Shown: positions 18,975 through 31,567 of the stretch, piece after piece
How the letters are laid out: every line of letters begins with the position of its first letter
Numbering within the stretch: position 1 is the first letter of the stretch
Origin: Quercus robur
Taxonomy: Eukaryota > Streptophyta > Magnoliopsida > Fagales > Fagaceae
NCBI RefSeq assembly: GCF_932294415.1
Contig: NC_065541.1
Span: 29,930,790 to 29,994,789, forward strand
Length of the DNA stretch: 64,000 nucleotides
Direction of reading: 5' to 3'
Made by a program: the position numbers and the translations under genes
The notes under the pieces: generated by a model
The model's input: only the letters and a program-made list of their open reading frames with translations
The model's database searches: none
Told to the model about the DNA's origin: nothing

Positions 18975-21523
18975 TTGAAAAATAATAATAATAATCCGGA
19001 ATTCCCTCTCTGTACAAGGTGCTACTTCAAAACCCAGTTCTCGAATTCTTCTTAATATGCTTCCTCATTTGGTTATTAACATTTTCTTTTTTAATGTTAA
19101 AATGCTAATGCAGGAGTCTTCTATCTTCCAGAAGGAGGCTAAGAAAGTAAGCTTTTATGCCGATCAAGAATTAGTAGGGAGGAGAATGTTTGGTCAATTC
19201 AATCGATGGTGCTTGTACCGTGGGGAGAAGAAATCTGAGTGCAGTTCAGGTTATTCAATCCGTGGTTTGTTTAGCTTCTATCAGCTGATTATGTTTTTAG
19301 CTTTGTTGTTATGTTTGCGTGGGCTCTTAAAGCTCAAACGCTGTTTAAGCTTTGTTGAATTGGATTGCTAAGTGTTTCTGTTGTCAGACTTTTTTGTTAT
19401 GTCATGCTGTTTGCCTTCAGCTTCCATTTTTGGAGTTTCAACTGGTGAAATTGCAACTAGTTTTTTCCAAGAACTGTTTGCTTTCATTTCTATTTTGAAC
19501 ACTTAGTCATAAAACACCAGGCACTTTTTTTTCGTCTACTTTTAGTAATGGTTAATTTCTCAGGTTGATGTGGGGAAGTTTCTTTGTGACTTGTGATTGT
19601 TTTGTTCCTTTACTGCATTCCAATGGAACAGTCCAATCGGCCTCAAGGATTTCCTTAAACTTGCAAAAGAATTGAAAGAATATCTTATAATTTTCATCAA
19701 TTTGGTTGCTTGGGTTTTCGGAGCACTGAACTTGATAGTTCTGGTGGTAAGTTTAAGCACATTCGGTGCGTACTGAACTCACCATCCACTTTGTTCTTAC
19801 AAGGAAAGAAAATGTCATTTTAGTTACAGCTCATTGATGGTTGAAAAGAAGTAGAATAATAATTTATTCCACAATAATTTCTCCCCCCAAGTTGAGAAGG
19901 AAAAAATGTGAAATTTCGTTAAGCAGGTTCTTTCTTGTCCATCTCTAGGAACTTTAGCATATACTATAAACTAACTTGAAAAATGTTTATTATGAATGCG
20001 AATTTGCTATATAAGTCTTGAGAACCTATTTACTGAATTAATGCAAGTTGGATGAGTCTTTTTAGTTTATATTTTGAAGGACAAGTTGGATGAGTCTTAA
20101 TCAGGCCTCAACTTAAATTCATGAACCACCCTGAAACCCCTGTGTGCCCGCATTATTACAAATCTTGTTTCTCTTATTGAGCCTATGTGTTAGAGATTTA
20201 AAGCTAGCCTGTATTCAAAAAAAGTTATTTTTAGGTTGTGCAATAAAGAGGGCATAGATCTGAATTACAAGTTGTCAAAATTTCACTTTGGCATTAAAGA
20301 TCAGGTTGGGTTGGTATCTATGATGTTCCATGATGATTATGACGAGTATGGTTGATAAATATAAGTAACAGGCTGCGTGCCGACCTTGTGGTGCTAAGTG
20401 GAGCACATCTGAAGTAGGAACCATAAAAGGGGAATGGATTGTACTCAACCTGCTTAATTATGGAAGAATGCAAAGATGGATACCACCAAAATGTGGTAGT
20501 TGGCCATCTGTCTATGGTCCCCTACGCTGTAAAATCTCAGTGCCTAATTGAATTCATCAGTCTTAACCAGGAGCTTTCTTCTACTCTTTAGGGGAGGAGG
20601 GGGGAAAAACAGTTGCCTTATGTTGAGATTGTGACATTTGCTTTATGATTGTTGTTACTTATGGTTTGTTAATAGTTAATACGCACGGCAGAGGAATGTG
20701 GGTGAAGCATATGTACATAAATGGAGAAGATTTTAATAAACCTTTAGAATTAAGAAAGCCTGAAAGTTTAGGTGGCCAACCGTATTGCTAGTCTTTTAAA
20801 TGAGAGTAATAAAATCATGAGTACTTGGTGGGGAAATTGGTACGCATGAGCAGAAGAATATGTAGATTAATGGGGGAAGAATGGTAGAGAAGAGGAAAAG
20901 GAGACGATGTAGTATTCTTGATGCATATCAAATACCTTAATTAAGGAGGCAAATGAAGAATGTATATAGTTTATATATAATGGACGCATGAGTTGGATTA
21001 TGCTTTGTTGAATATTCTTTATGTAGTGTAGATATAATATAAATATTAGAGCTTATTTGCCTCTGCATCATAATCTGATATTCCATTGCTTTCTCTCACG
21101 CTATGAATGATTGGATTCCGTACTATTTGGACCCTTCTTTCTTAAAGCTTCATATTTTAAAAAGCCATATGCTCTAAGAATCCAAATAATTGAGTTCAGA
21201 ATTTTCCATCATAGGCCACACGACAATCAGAATAAGTTTATATGTTAGGGAAATGAATTTTAAAGACAAAGCCAAGTTAAACACGCATTTTAATATATAT
21301 GTACAATGTGTATAATTATATTACTGACAATCCAACAATAATATAATGTCAGTTATCTTATTTACACACAAGGACAGATTCATACCAAATCCAAATGGGC
21401 AAATTAATAAACCAAGATATAAAACAACCACAATAAATTCATGACAGAAATTGGTAAAGCTAAAATCTTTGAGCTGGGTATGTCTTCAATTTTAAGCCAA
21501 CATAAAGATGATTCTTAGGCAGC
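18975..21523. other. Intergenic, 3' side of the TCP gene
   Basis: This begins with an AATAATAATAAT stretch just after the TCP stop that could serve in polyadenylation. No further gene, RNA or clear transposon is supported. The open frames are short and lack family features. Part of 18975-19800 may be TCP 3' UTR. Confidence 0.5.
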
Positions 21524-22284
21524 TTATTTTTCAGCAGCTGGGTAGACCAAGTTTTTCACTTTTGTGGTTCCCTTCCCATTTGATAAAGCAGGTTTGAATG
21601 AAACTGTTAATTTCTTCTCTGGCTGATTTCCCATTTTATATAATTTGCTCTGCTTGGTTTGCACTTTCTTCGATTCAGGAGAATGTACATGAACCCGGAT
21701 CTCCCAAGGGCGAGCAGCTATCCAGCGCTCCATCCAGCTCCAACCCCAGTTTTCCTTTCCAAGATTGTATGAAGCCTGGCCTAGATATTGGCTAGAGTTG
21801 GCCCTCCACTGCTAGTCAAATTTATGCATTAATTTTCTATAACTCTTAACCATTAGTATTAAAACTGAGGATGTAAGTGTTCTCAGGGCAGACCTGATGA
21901 GAGAAGGCATATGCCATGGTTCGCTCACGCTTAATAGCGGCTTCTTCTCGCTGTTGTAACCTGGAAAGGATTTCCTCCATGGTTTCAGAGCCACCACACC
22001 ATTCCACCTATTGAGCAAATTAACAATTGTTAAGCAATGGCCATCCATCCTGGATGTTCAGATAAGGTTAGCTTTTAGCTGTTTTAAGGAGCTTAGATGC
22101 TTTTGAAAGCTGCGTAAGAGAAAATATGAAACGATATGCATAATAAAATAAATAACGAAAAGCTAGATAGCTAATATGCTTTAGTTGCATGGGAAACGGG
22201 AAATATTTCTAAAAAGCTAACCACACAAACTGTGTTACTCTTTGCCACTAATACAAGTTCCTTCTCCCCCCCACCCAACAACAC

Positions 22285-22315
<31 letters not shown>

Positions 22316-25300
22316 AAAAAAAAAACCCACAAACCAATGTTGTTATGATCTTTAGTATTCCACATGGATTAAGCATAAGCTTAATCATATGTTTATAAGC
22401 TCTTAGACACTCTCCCCTTGCAAGCCGGTTTTCAAGGATGAGTTTTACTGAGTTTGTAACATTTGTAATTATAACAAATGTGCTTTAACAGAGAAGGTAA
22501 GTTCTACCCATATGCTTGCTTATTCAACTTTTCGGGACCAAACTATGGTGATGAATTTTGGGCATGCCATGTGTTTTAATAATTCACAATCTAATTTTCT
22601 GTTTTTATGTTTTGCGAGTTCATTTCCAGTATATGTATATCCGCTTGGATGTGCTTCAAAACAGCCAAGCGGCCTTTGGTCTAATTAAATTAAAGCTATC
22701 TTATTGATCACAACCCGAGAATGGACGCTAAAGGAACGCATACGCATAGCACGAAGGCAACTAGGAAAACCGTGCTAGAAACTACAAAGCAATGGCCACC
22801 CTACTTCCCTCCATAAAACCTAATTCAAAGTGCGATAATAGGCAACACAAAGTTTTATTACCAAGTCTAATAGACTTCAAATTGTAAAAGTGACTGCTAA
22901 ATATTACTGAAAACCATTAGTTTCTCTTCAAACATTTTCAAGACTTGATGTTTGATTGTTAGCGAGCTAAACATTATGTAGAATGCTCATAGCTAGTCAT
23001 GGTCACGACTACGAGATCCAATATCCAACACAACTAGCTTTGCTATATAGATGAAATAAGAATATAAGATGCACAATCGAGGAAAATAAAAAAAATGTCT
23101 CCCAACTGATTCAAGGGACAATATATAGGACCAGAAATCTCTGTCTTAAAGGATAATACAAGGTAGCACCTTGTTCTCAATCATGTAACTAGTTGGTGTA
23201 ATTAGGTTCAGCGGGGAACTCACTAGTGGCATATGCTTCGCCTTTAAAGCATATTCACTCAACCCCTTCCCCTAGTCCCAGTAATCAATACTATGTATAG
23301 TTGTTCTAATGAAATGTCTGGATTAGCGAACCAAATACATAAATAAACAAATATTTAGAATTTAAACCACATGATATGATGATTTGCTGATAAATTGAAT
23401 AAATGCAAATACCATCAGAACAGGTATAATTACAAGAGCAAGAAAAGTATGAGATGACCTTATCCAAAAAAAGTATTAACAGAAGAAAATTTACTGATTT
23501 CAAATGCCATAGAAAGAGGATTTTTTTAATTTTTGTTTTTAAATTGGTTTCTGACTCCTAATAAATCATGTTACTAAGAAATTAACTATAATTACATTGG
23601 CCTCCCACCAAACGAGAGGCTGCACAAGACTGGCAGCAAAGTACTAATAATTATTATAGGCAATAAAACAAAGCAGTAATGACAATTAGGAGATAGTCAC
23701 AGACTCACAGTACCTCGAGCTCATGGAGCTTAGCTTCAAGCTTTAACTGATTTTCCAATTTCTTTTGCCTAATTCGACCTTCTGTGACCATATGGAGTCG
23801 GCGAGCTCTGATTTGGTCTTGTATTCTACTCCATGAATGTATATAATTCAATGCAGTTGATGCTTGCTCTCTGACATTTTGATCTTGAATGAAGCCCTGA
23901 AATCTCACTGTCCCCATTGGATGGCATAATGTTTCATTTTTTGATGGTTGATGGCATAACATTTTTCTTGCCTGTAACATTTTTCTTGCCTGTATAAGTA
24001 GAAAGAGAGACTTTGATGATGGAGATTCAAGTTCACCATAAGTGCTAATGGGATGAGCTTTAGCCCACATATGAAAGCACCATTTTACATTGATACAAGT
24101 TTTTACTATTTCCTATGGCTTCGTGCCAAAGATAACTGGGATTGAAGTTGTCTGATATGCAGATGCAATCCTATTACTACAACGTGTTGAGGTGGGCTTA
24201 AGCATACATAGTCATAAAGGCAATTAGAATGGTAGCTTCGTATGTTCAAGATAGTTTTTGTTTTTTGAATTCATAAGGTGATAAACATGTTTGGTTAGAA
24301 GTACATAGTTCACAATTCACATAGCACCTTTTTGTTTACTTTTTTTTTTTTTTTTTTGAGAGAGAGAAGAACAGCTTAATAATAATAATAATAATTATAA
24401 ACTCTAACTAGTTTTCTCTGCCCTTTTGCATAAATTTCTTAAGACAGTCTAACTTGTTGGATTTACAGCTTGTCAACGATCCTGCAATTTGAAACTTATC
24501 AATGATACTCCAACATAAATTTTGTAGACAAATACCAAAGATCCTGATCAATGCTGAAAGTTGTCCACCTGATGAATTTCTCATGCTTTCTGTGATAGGA
24601 ATTCTGCCCTGGTAACAGAGTCGTAGTATTCCATTTACACAACGGATGTCAATGAGTCAAGTAGAACTATCATTTCTTGTATCTTTTTCTAAGAAGAGAA
24701 GAAACATATTACCAGGAGAATTGGACTGTTAACATCATGCAGTGGCACTTGTATTATCAATTTCACTGACAAGAAAATTAACGACACTACAGACAGACAC
24801 TGATTCCTATCTCCGAGGTTGATGTATAGGGGTGAATGAGGGAAGGAGAGCCCAGATATTCAACTACTTGATTTACTTAAAAATTTTTACCTGCCTATTT
24901 TGCTGATTTGAACTAATAATATCATTTGTTCAGGTTCTATTTTCTTATTCTTCGGTGATTTGAACTATGTCATCAGGTATTTCGAATTTCATTTGAGAGA
25001 ATGAATCAATTAAGGAAATATTTTAACATCCCAGAAACAGTGAAAAACTTTAGCATATCATGTCACATGTCATAACTATCAGTTATAACTCCTAATTTAA
25101 TAAATACCTCCAAAATAAATCTACTTGCCTAATTTCTTTTGTTATTCTTAAATTGTATGCTCTACATTGCAATCCTCTGTATTTAGTCTATGAAAAGCTT
25201 ACTATACATATTCATTAAGCTCATTAGTTATTCCTGTACTCAGAATTATGCAGAAATGATCTTTGGTGTTTTATTATGCCAATCAAGATACTATACTTGA

Positions 25301-27389
25301 GGGAACCATCTTGAATCTTATGCCTTTTACATAAGAGGTTCAAAGCTATGGTTTAATTAATCTTTTTCCTTAGTAAAATAAGGAATGATATAAAGTTAGC
25401 ATTTTGGGGAAGTGCCATCTCACGTGATGCTTAAATTATATATATAAAGGGACAATAACATGGTGAGTTGGTGACACTCCCTCAAAATCAAAATATCTAG
25501 GTTGCGACAGAAAAAGTTGAAACCTTACTTGGGACACTAGCTTGATGTTCATATATTGTGGGACAAATAGAGTAGCATATACACTATTTGTCCCACAATA
25601 TATGAAATGTTTCAAATGGCACGATTATTAATGAAAAAATAAAAATATGATGATCTTCTTAGACTGTACTTTACTTTATAATAGAGGTAGCACAAATTTT
25701 GACAAGAATCTTGTTTTTTTTTTTTTTTTTTTTGAAAAAAATGTGAGGATGATATAGAAAATTGAACTTCTACTATTGGAAAGTTTTATATCTATATATA
25801 TATATATATATATATAGGGAAAGTTTTTATAGAAAATTGAAAAAGTAAATTTTCCATAAAAAGTTTCCTAAAATGGTTTACTAATATATGCTCTAAGGGC
25901 AGACGTTAGTAATTCCATATATATATATGGAAATGTTAAGGGAGTACCATATATGCCCGAAATGCAGCTTGAATCCGAGTGGCAGCTATATTTTTAATTG
26001 GAACTGGTGGAGCATTTGGAATTTCATTTGGACCACCATTGGAAGAACTACTTGACTCTGTATGAGACTGATTCTTGCTCTTGGAACCATTTGATTTATC
26101 AGTAGTTGAGTGCACCTATGTTGAATAAGTATTAATAGATTAGATTAAGGAAATAGTTATCAAAACAAAATTCAGATATGATAGAGAGATTTGATATGTA
26201 AGTGCCAGAATAGCATTAATTTCACAAAAAATTTTCAACTTAGTTTTTAGTTCCACTTCCAAGTGATTATTGAAATCTTCCTGTCATTTATTTATCCTAC
26301 ATCGATGGACTTAAATTAAGGAAAAGCCTGGTCAATTTGGCAACAAAAAAAGAAGAAGAGGTATTTGTTTCTTTTTTCTTGTCAAAGATATTGTATTCAT
26401 TCAAGAAAAATAATACAGTATATTGAGGTAACAGGGTAAGTAAGAAAAATGATATTATGAGAGGAATATTCGGAAAGGAGAGAGAAGACTACAAGAGTGT
26501 GATATTTATCTTCAGAATATGGAGGTCCAAACCCCGTTTAAAGTTGGAGATGCTAATCCTACTAAAAGATCTATCAAGGAGCATTAACAAACAACACTGC
26601 AAACTTAATTTAGTCATCTCCCTTCCAGTTTTCTATTTATTACAATTTTACAACGTAGAAGGGAGTAGGAAATGAATTAATATTCAATGATTTTTTTATT
26701 TTTTTATTTTAATTCAGCTTTATGTTATTGTAACTAATTGGTATTGTCTTGTCTCTTTTACAATAGAATCAAAGTTAAAATTCTCCCTCTCCACTTCTTG
26801 TGACAATTGAATTTTGAAATTTATATATATATAAAAACTCTTTTATCTGTCCAATTCAACTGTTAAATTATTTTAATTTTGTAGGATTTTGTTTACTACT
26901 AAGTTAGAAGTTACAAAAGAAATCCTGGCCTTTGTAAATAGAATCTGATGGTTTCCACATACAATTTTTAAGAAATGCTTTGTTGCTTCTATAAGAACTG
27001 ATAAATCTGAGAGCACCTAGAATCATTTTGAATTATGACAATGCAAAGGGGAATCCAAAGAAAAACTAGATAACTCTTGTAGATATTTTGGTCCTTCATT
27101 ACTCTCAAGATATTGTACATATCTATACTATTAATAACAAGTTTTCAACATTTTGCGTACTAAAATACCTTTACACAAATTCTTAAACTCTCTAAAATAC
27201 CCCTATCTTATAGTTAAATAATTTTAAATTAAAAAATATATATAAATTGGTTAAAAGAGTAATTTACTATTTTTAAGTTTTAGGTTTTTTCCTTTATCTT
27301 CTCAATTCGTTCTAAAACTTAGGACATTATCTCTATTTCATTTTTAAATATTATTCTACATTACCTAACCTCTTTTTTTTTTTTTTTTC

Positions 27390-27423
<34 letters not shown>

Positions 27424-27782
27424 TTATTTATATATCATTTTAAGCATTATAACTCTAGAAAAAAAAGAGCATTATTGCACATGCAAAGCGCGTGTGATGA
27501 GTCTAGTATTATCATATTGTAATTATTGTATGTTACAAATTTCTAATGAATGACCCTATTTACAATTATGATGCCCATTAAAAAATGAAAGTCATTCTAT
27601 AAATTTATAAAAAGAATTTAAGACAATTGAATGTTTCTTTCCTCTTTTTTTCTTACTTAATTTTATTTATTTTTTGAATCCAATGCCTAACTATTTGGCT
27701 TGGAATTCCCCCCCCCCCCCCCCCACACCCCCCACCCCAAAAAAAAAAAAAAAAAAAAAAAAACATAAACAAAATTTGAGTT

Positions 27783-27827
<45 letters not shown>

Positions 27828-28067
27828 ACAAAACTTGAATTGTTTATATGTCACTCCAATAAATAATAATAAAATAAATAAATAAATAAAACCCTCCCAC
27901 CTTCAAAAGTTATGTCCTCTCATCTAGGCAAAAAGGCATACGAAAACACTAGGTTCATAAACTGTGCATGATAAACATATGAAAATGTTTACCTTTGCTT
28001 GTTTGGATCTATCTTTCTTCACTCTTCTTAGGCTAATTATTGACCTAAAACAGTCTCCAGAACCCAT
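21524..28067 (-). CDS. IQ67-domain (IQD) calmodulin-binding protein, five coding exons
   Basis: Exons, minus strand: 28067-27993, 26115-25948, 23989-23714, 22007-21894, 21808-21524. All introns are GT-AG in phase 0, giving 305 residues. The protein starts MGSGDCFRSIISLRRVKKDR, the basic N-terminus typical of IQDs. Exon 2 ends in the first IQ motif (AATRIQAAFRAY). Exon 3 continues it and carries TVRFQGFIQDQNVREQAST and the helical IRARRLHMVTEGRIRQKKLE. Exon 4 is EWCGGSETMEEILSRLQQREE and exon 5 has WGWSWMERWIAARPWEIRVH. IQDs bind calmodulin, microtubules and membranes as scaffolds. Exon 3 has an odd internal duplication at its start (two possible acceptors, 23989 and 23971), making the IQ region longer than usual. 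A non-coding upstream exon is likely, because a good acceptor lies just above the ATG near 28107. It could be a weakened allele. Confidence 0.88.
22260..22325. repeat. Poly-C/poly-A tract in IQD intron 4
   Basis: About 25 C followed by about 20 A, within the IQD intron between exons 3 and 4 (23713-22008). A similar C-then-A tract is at 27709-27762 in the first IQD intron. Confidence 0.85.
25548..25606. repeat. Perfect 23-bp stem hairpin
   Basis: Arms 25548-25570 and 25584-25606 are exact reverse complements around a 13-nt loop. The stem starts TTCATATATTGTGGGAC. It sits in the IQD intron between exons 2 and 3. A small MITE with its loop reduced is the most likely origin. It could form a folded RNA if transcribed. 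Confidence 0.85.
27122..27506 (+). mobile_element. Short non-autonomous Helitron
   Basis: Starts TCTATACTATTAATAAC after an A and ends CTAG before a T. A GC-rich hairpin (GCACATGC / GCGCGTGTG) lies about 10 nt before the end. These are the terminal features of plant Helitrons. No coding capacity. It lies in the first IQD intron. Confidence 0.65.
27709..27825. repeat. Poly-C, poly-A and TA microsatellite block
   Basis: Runs of C and of A are followed by a TA array of roughly 20 units (27785-27825), inside the first IQD intron. Confidence 0.9.
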
Positions 28068-28799
28068 TTAGAATTCAGAAGATTGCAACGGAGCCCAAGG
28101 CAGACCTGGCACAAAAAGTATAGTTTCCTCAGCCAAGGCAATAGAATTCATATATGTCATGAGAAAGACATTAACAAGAAGATAGGAAAAGAAAACAAGT
28201 AAGAACCACAATCGTGTCTGTAATATCCAGATATGGTGTTATATAAAATACTACATCAACACTTCAAATCCAATTCCAAGAGAAAACTTAAACTGCAACA
28301 GCCAAATTAAGAACCAAAATATGGGTATCAATCATCTGCACAAGAATTGAAAAGCCACAAAGGCCATAGGCCTTTTCTATTTCTAAAAATGAAAGGTCAT
28401 CAATATCAAGGGAGGTTACCTATGCCTCACAACACCCTAGTCCTGTAGAGCAAACGTAATAAGCTAATAGCATCTGATTCATTAATAAAATTTACATATA
28501 TAAATATTTTTCAATGAATGCAGAAAGAAATATATATGCATGCTTCATCACACTCACAGCAATATTCTTCTTCTCTAGACTCTAGGTGTATGCTACACAA
28601 TTCAAGACACAAAAAAGAAAAAGAAAAAGAAAAAGCAATTGATCAAAGAACATAATTAATTGAATAAAAAAACTATAAATAAATGTAACAACAATTAATA
28701 ATTAACTCAGAAATGGGAAACAAATTAAGATGGCTTAAGGGATGCGCACCAGAGAAAATGGGTTGGAGTATAATTCAAGAAAAAGGCAGAGATGATGTT

Positions 28800-28815
28800 G
28801 GCACTTATAAATAAA
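28800..28815 (-). promoter_or_regulatory. Possible TATA box for the IQD gene
   Basis: TTTATTTATAAGTG on the minus strand, about 740 bp above the ATG, where a non-coding first exon would fit. Weak evidence. Confidence 0.3.
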
Positions 28816-29041
28816 TTAATTAAAGGAGAGGAGGCATGGTGATGGTATCTCTCTGTCTACAGAGAGGGTCTCTCAACCTCCCAACTGACAACGCAACTAA
28901 ACTGAAGCTGCTGTTTTATCTTTCCAAGTTCAACAGTCAATTTTGTGTAATACTGCAAAATATCAAAACTATACTTATCACGTAATGTTATTTGTACTTA
29001 TTAATTTAATAAAAAAATTAATTCGTTAGTCTAGGGATACG

Positions 29042-29115
29042 TGGTCCCGGCGGGGCTCGAACCCGCGACCTTCGGCTCATAAGACCAACGCTCTAACCAA
29101 CTGAGCTACGGGACC
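29042..29115 (-). tRNA. tRNA-Ile (UAU)
   Basis: Full cloverleaf on the minus strand: acceptor GGTCCCG/CGGGACC, D arm GCTC...GAGC, anticodon stem TTGGT/GCCGA with loop CTTATGA (anticodon UAU), variable AGGTC, T arm GCGGG-TTCGAGC-CCCGC, discriminator A at 29042. There is no intron and no CCA in the DNA. The A box (TAGCTCAGTTGG) and B box (GGTTCGAGCC) are intact, so it is likely an active nuclear gene. It would read AUA codons. Confidence 0.92.
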
Positions 29116-29522
29116 AGTTGTTAGTCTCTGGCGTTCAAAAGCTACATCAAGGAAATTCGGTTGTGCGCTTCTACTTTCGCAAATATTATAGGAACCAAGA
29201 TATGGGCCACATTCGTTTTGGGATTGAGGCTACAGAAACAGATTGTCTTTTAAAAGCATCTCTCAATGGACAGGTTAGATAAGCAATCAAACGCAAATAG
29301 AGATTTTGTTCATCATATATATGCCCATACGTTTTTACTACCACTTATTTAGGCTTCTATGTTTTAGATGGGCTTTTTCCTAATTTTGGATTCTGAGCAT
29401 TGAGGCAGCTTTCGGTTAAGCTCTTGAAGCCCATGTGTTGAACGCATAGAAGCGGCAGATAAGTTGTTGTGCTTAATTACCACTTCTAAAACAAGTAAAC
29501 AGTGTGCATTTTGGCTTCTTAA

Positions 29523-30982
29523 GAGCATCCACATCCGGATCTTATATCTCATCTTATTTTACCATCCAAAAAACCTACTTTATCAATTATATAATACCAT
29601 TTTACAATACACCCAACATCCCAACTTTTATTTTCCTATTCTACTCATTAAAATAATATTTTTACACAATAAAATAATATATCCCATAATTACCATCATT
29701 TACAATAAAACACATTATTTATTCTTTCTCTCTCTTTATTTCTGCTCAACAACCACAATCACCACCATCGACGCACTACACACTTGACACCGCCACCGCC
29801 ACCGCCACCACCAGTAACAACCCATAATTTACCGTCACCACCCCAAAAAAAAAAAAAAAAAAAAAAAAACACCCAGGTAGCAAACCCACCCTGCCACCCA
29901 CTGACCCAAAAAAACCACAATCACCACCACCGACGCACTACCCCCCTGACACCGCCACCGCCACCGCCACCACCAACAACAACCCATAATTTATCGTCAA
30001 CACCCAAAAAAAAAAAAAAAAAACCCAGGCAGTAAACCCACCCTGCCACCCACTGACCCAAAACCCACTCCAACGGAGCCATAGACACCCACCCCACCGT
30101 CGACCCACCAGCCACAACTACTTCCACCACCTCCACCGTCGGCCCACCAGCCATAACCACAAACCCCAGTAGCTGAACCAAAAAAAAAGAAAAACACAAT
30201 CCAATGGCAACATAGCACAGCCAAATCCAGCCAAATCAAAATCCAAACCAAAATCAAAATCCAAAATCAAAATCAACATCCAAAATCAAACCCATCTGTT
30301 CTTACCAAACCCAAACCCATTTGTTCTCACCGGCAGCGATGGCGAGAGAGAGAGGGTTGCCCGTCGCCGTCTGGATTCATCCCAAACCCGTCATCATCAT
30401 CATCATCATCTTCGACCCAAACGCCAAACGCCAAACATCACCCAAACGCCGACAGCGATGGCGAGAGAGAGAGGGTCGCTTGTCGCCGTTTGAATTCATC
30501 CCAAACCCATCATCATCATCATCATCTTCGACCCAAACGCCAAACACCACCCAAACGCCAACCCAAACACCACCCCAACGCCACCCAAACGCCACCCAAA
30601 TTCGACCCTAACGCCGAAAACCCACGACCTCCACGCCTCCACCACAGCTTTTCTGATCGAGCCTCCACGCCGTTGCCCCCATTCCGTTGAAGAAGAGAGA
30701 GCAGGAAGAAAGAGAGAGAAAAGAAACAGAAAAAATGAGAGAGGAGAGAGAAATTTACCGGGATAAATGAGAGAAGAAAGAGAAATGAGAGTATTAAAAT
30801 TTTTTTTTTTTTTTTATACCATTCAGCTACAGTACCATCTTACATTTGAGATGGTACTGTAGCTAAATCCCAAATTTAAGAATGGCATATTGCATATAGC
30901 CTTTCCATTGTTGAGTAGTTTTGGGGCTTAAATGCCAAATGTTCCTAACATTTGGCATATACAAGCCCCACTGCTGATGCTT
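29523..30982. mobile_element. Tourist-like element with GAGCATC ends and TAA duplication
   Basis: Ends GAGCATCCACATC and GATGCTT are flanked by TAA (29520-29522, 30983-30985). The interior has repeated CACCGCCACC and ACCCAAACGCC-type low-complexity segments and poly-A runs, plus a palindrome (CTACAGTACCATCT...AGATGGTACTGTAG, about 30828-30866). Open frames inside are Pro/Thr/His low-complexity and not regarded as genes. It is related to 50561-51616 through the shared ends and palindrome. No transposase, so non-autonomous. Confidence 0.7.
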
Positions 30983-30989
30983 TAATTAA

Positions 30990-31145
30990 AAGCTCTGAAG
31001 TCTGAAGCCATTTCTTTTCTTCAAGAGGGAGAGTCAAATGCTTTACCATATCAATTTCTCCCTCTCTTGATTTATTGGCTACTTAATCTTGAGCCTAATA
31101 CAAATTAATTTATTTCTATTAAATTAAGGAATAATGCACAAAGAG
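30990..31145. other. Short unassigned stretch between transposons
   Basis: AT-rich, with no gene and no element that I can identify. Confidence 0.4.
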
Positions 31146-31149
31146 CTTT

Positions 31150-31567
31150 AGCTCTCGATTGGGAGGAATGAATGGAATAGAATGGAATAAAAATAACAAT
31201 TTTAGAATATTTTTCCTTTTCCTTGTTTGGGAGTTTAAGTAGAAAAAAAAATGAAATTGATAGGAGGGAACACTCATTCCTCTCTATTCCCATAAAACTT
31301 CAAATTTTCACTCTTCAAAATTGGGAGGAATTTGAGGGAATGGAATTAGATTTAATAATTTTTTTTACTAAAACTCCCAAAATACCTCTGTATATTCAGC
31401 CATTTATTTTAAAATAAGGATTTAATAGTAATATTATCATAAAATGATTCAATTATTTTCCCTCTATGTTATTTTCCATTCATTTCCTTTACTTAAATAA
31501 ATTACATTTCTTCATAACTATTCATTTCAATTCCATTCCATTCTCTTATAAACTCCCAAATGAAGCC
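31150..31567. mobile_element. Tourist-like MITE related to 53966-54486
   Basis: Begins GCTCTCGATTGGGAG and ends CTCCCAAATGAAGC. The interior is rich in GGAATGGAAT and its complement, matching the better-preserved copy at 53966-54486. Target duplication is not clear. Confidence 0.6.

Noticed and set aside
22171..22365. Gly-rich minus-strand frame
   Set aside because: An artefact of the poly-C/poly-A tract in an IQD intron.
29784..30690. Pro- and His-rich frames that resemble extensin-like proteins
   Set aside because: CACC and ACCCAAACGCC simple repeats inside a transposon; no start context or signal peptide.
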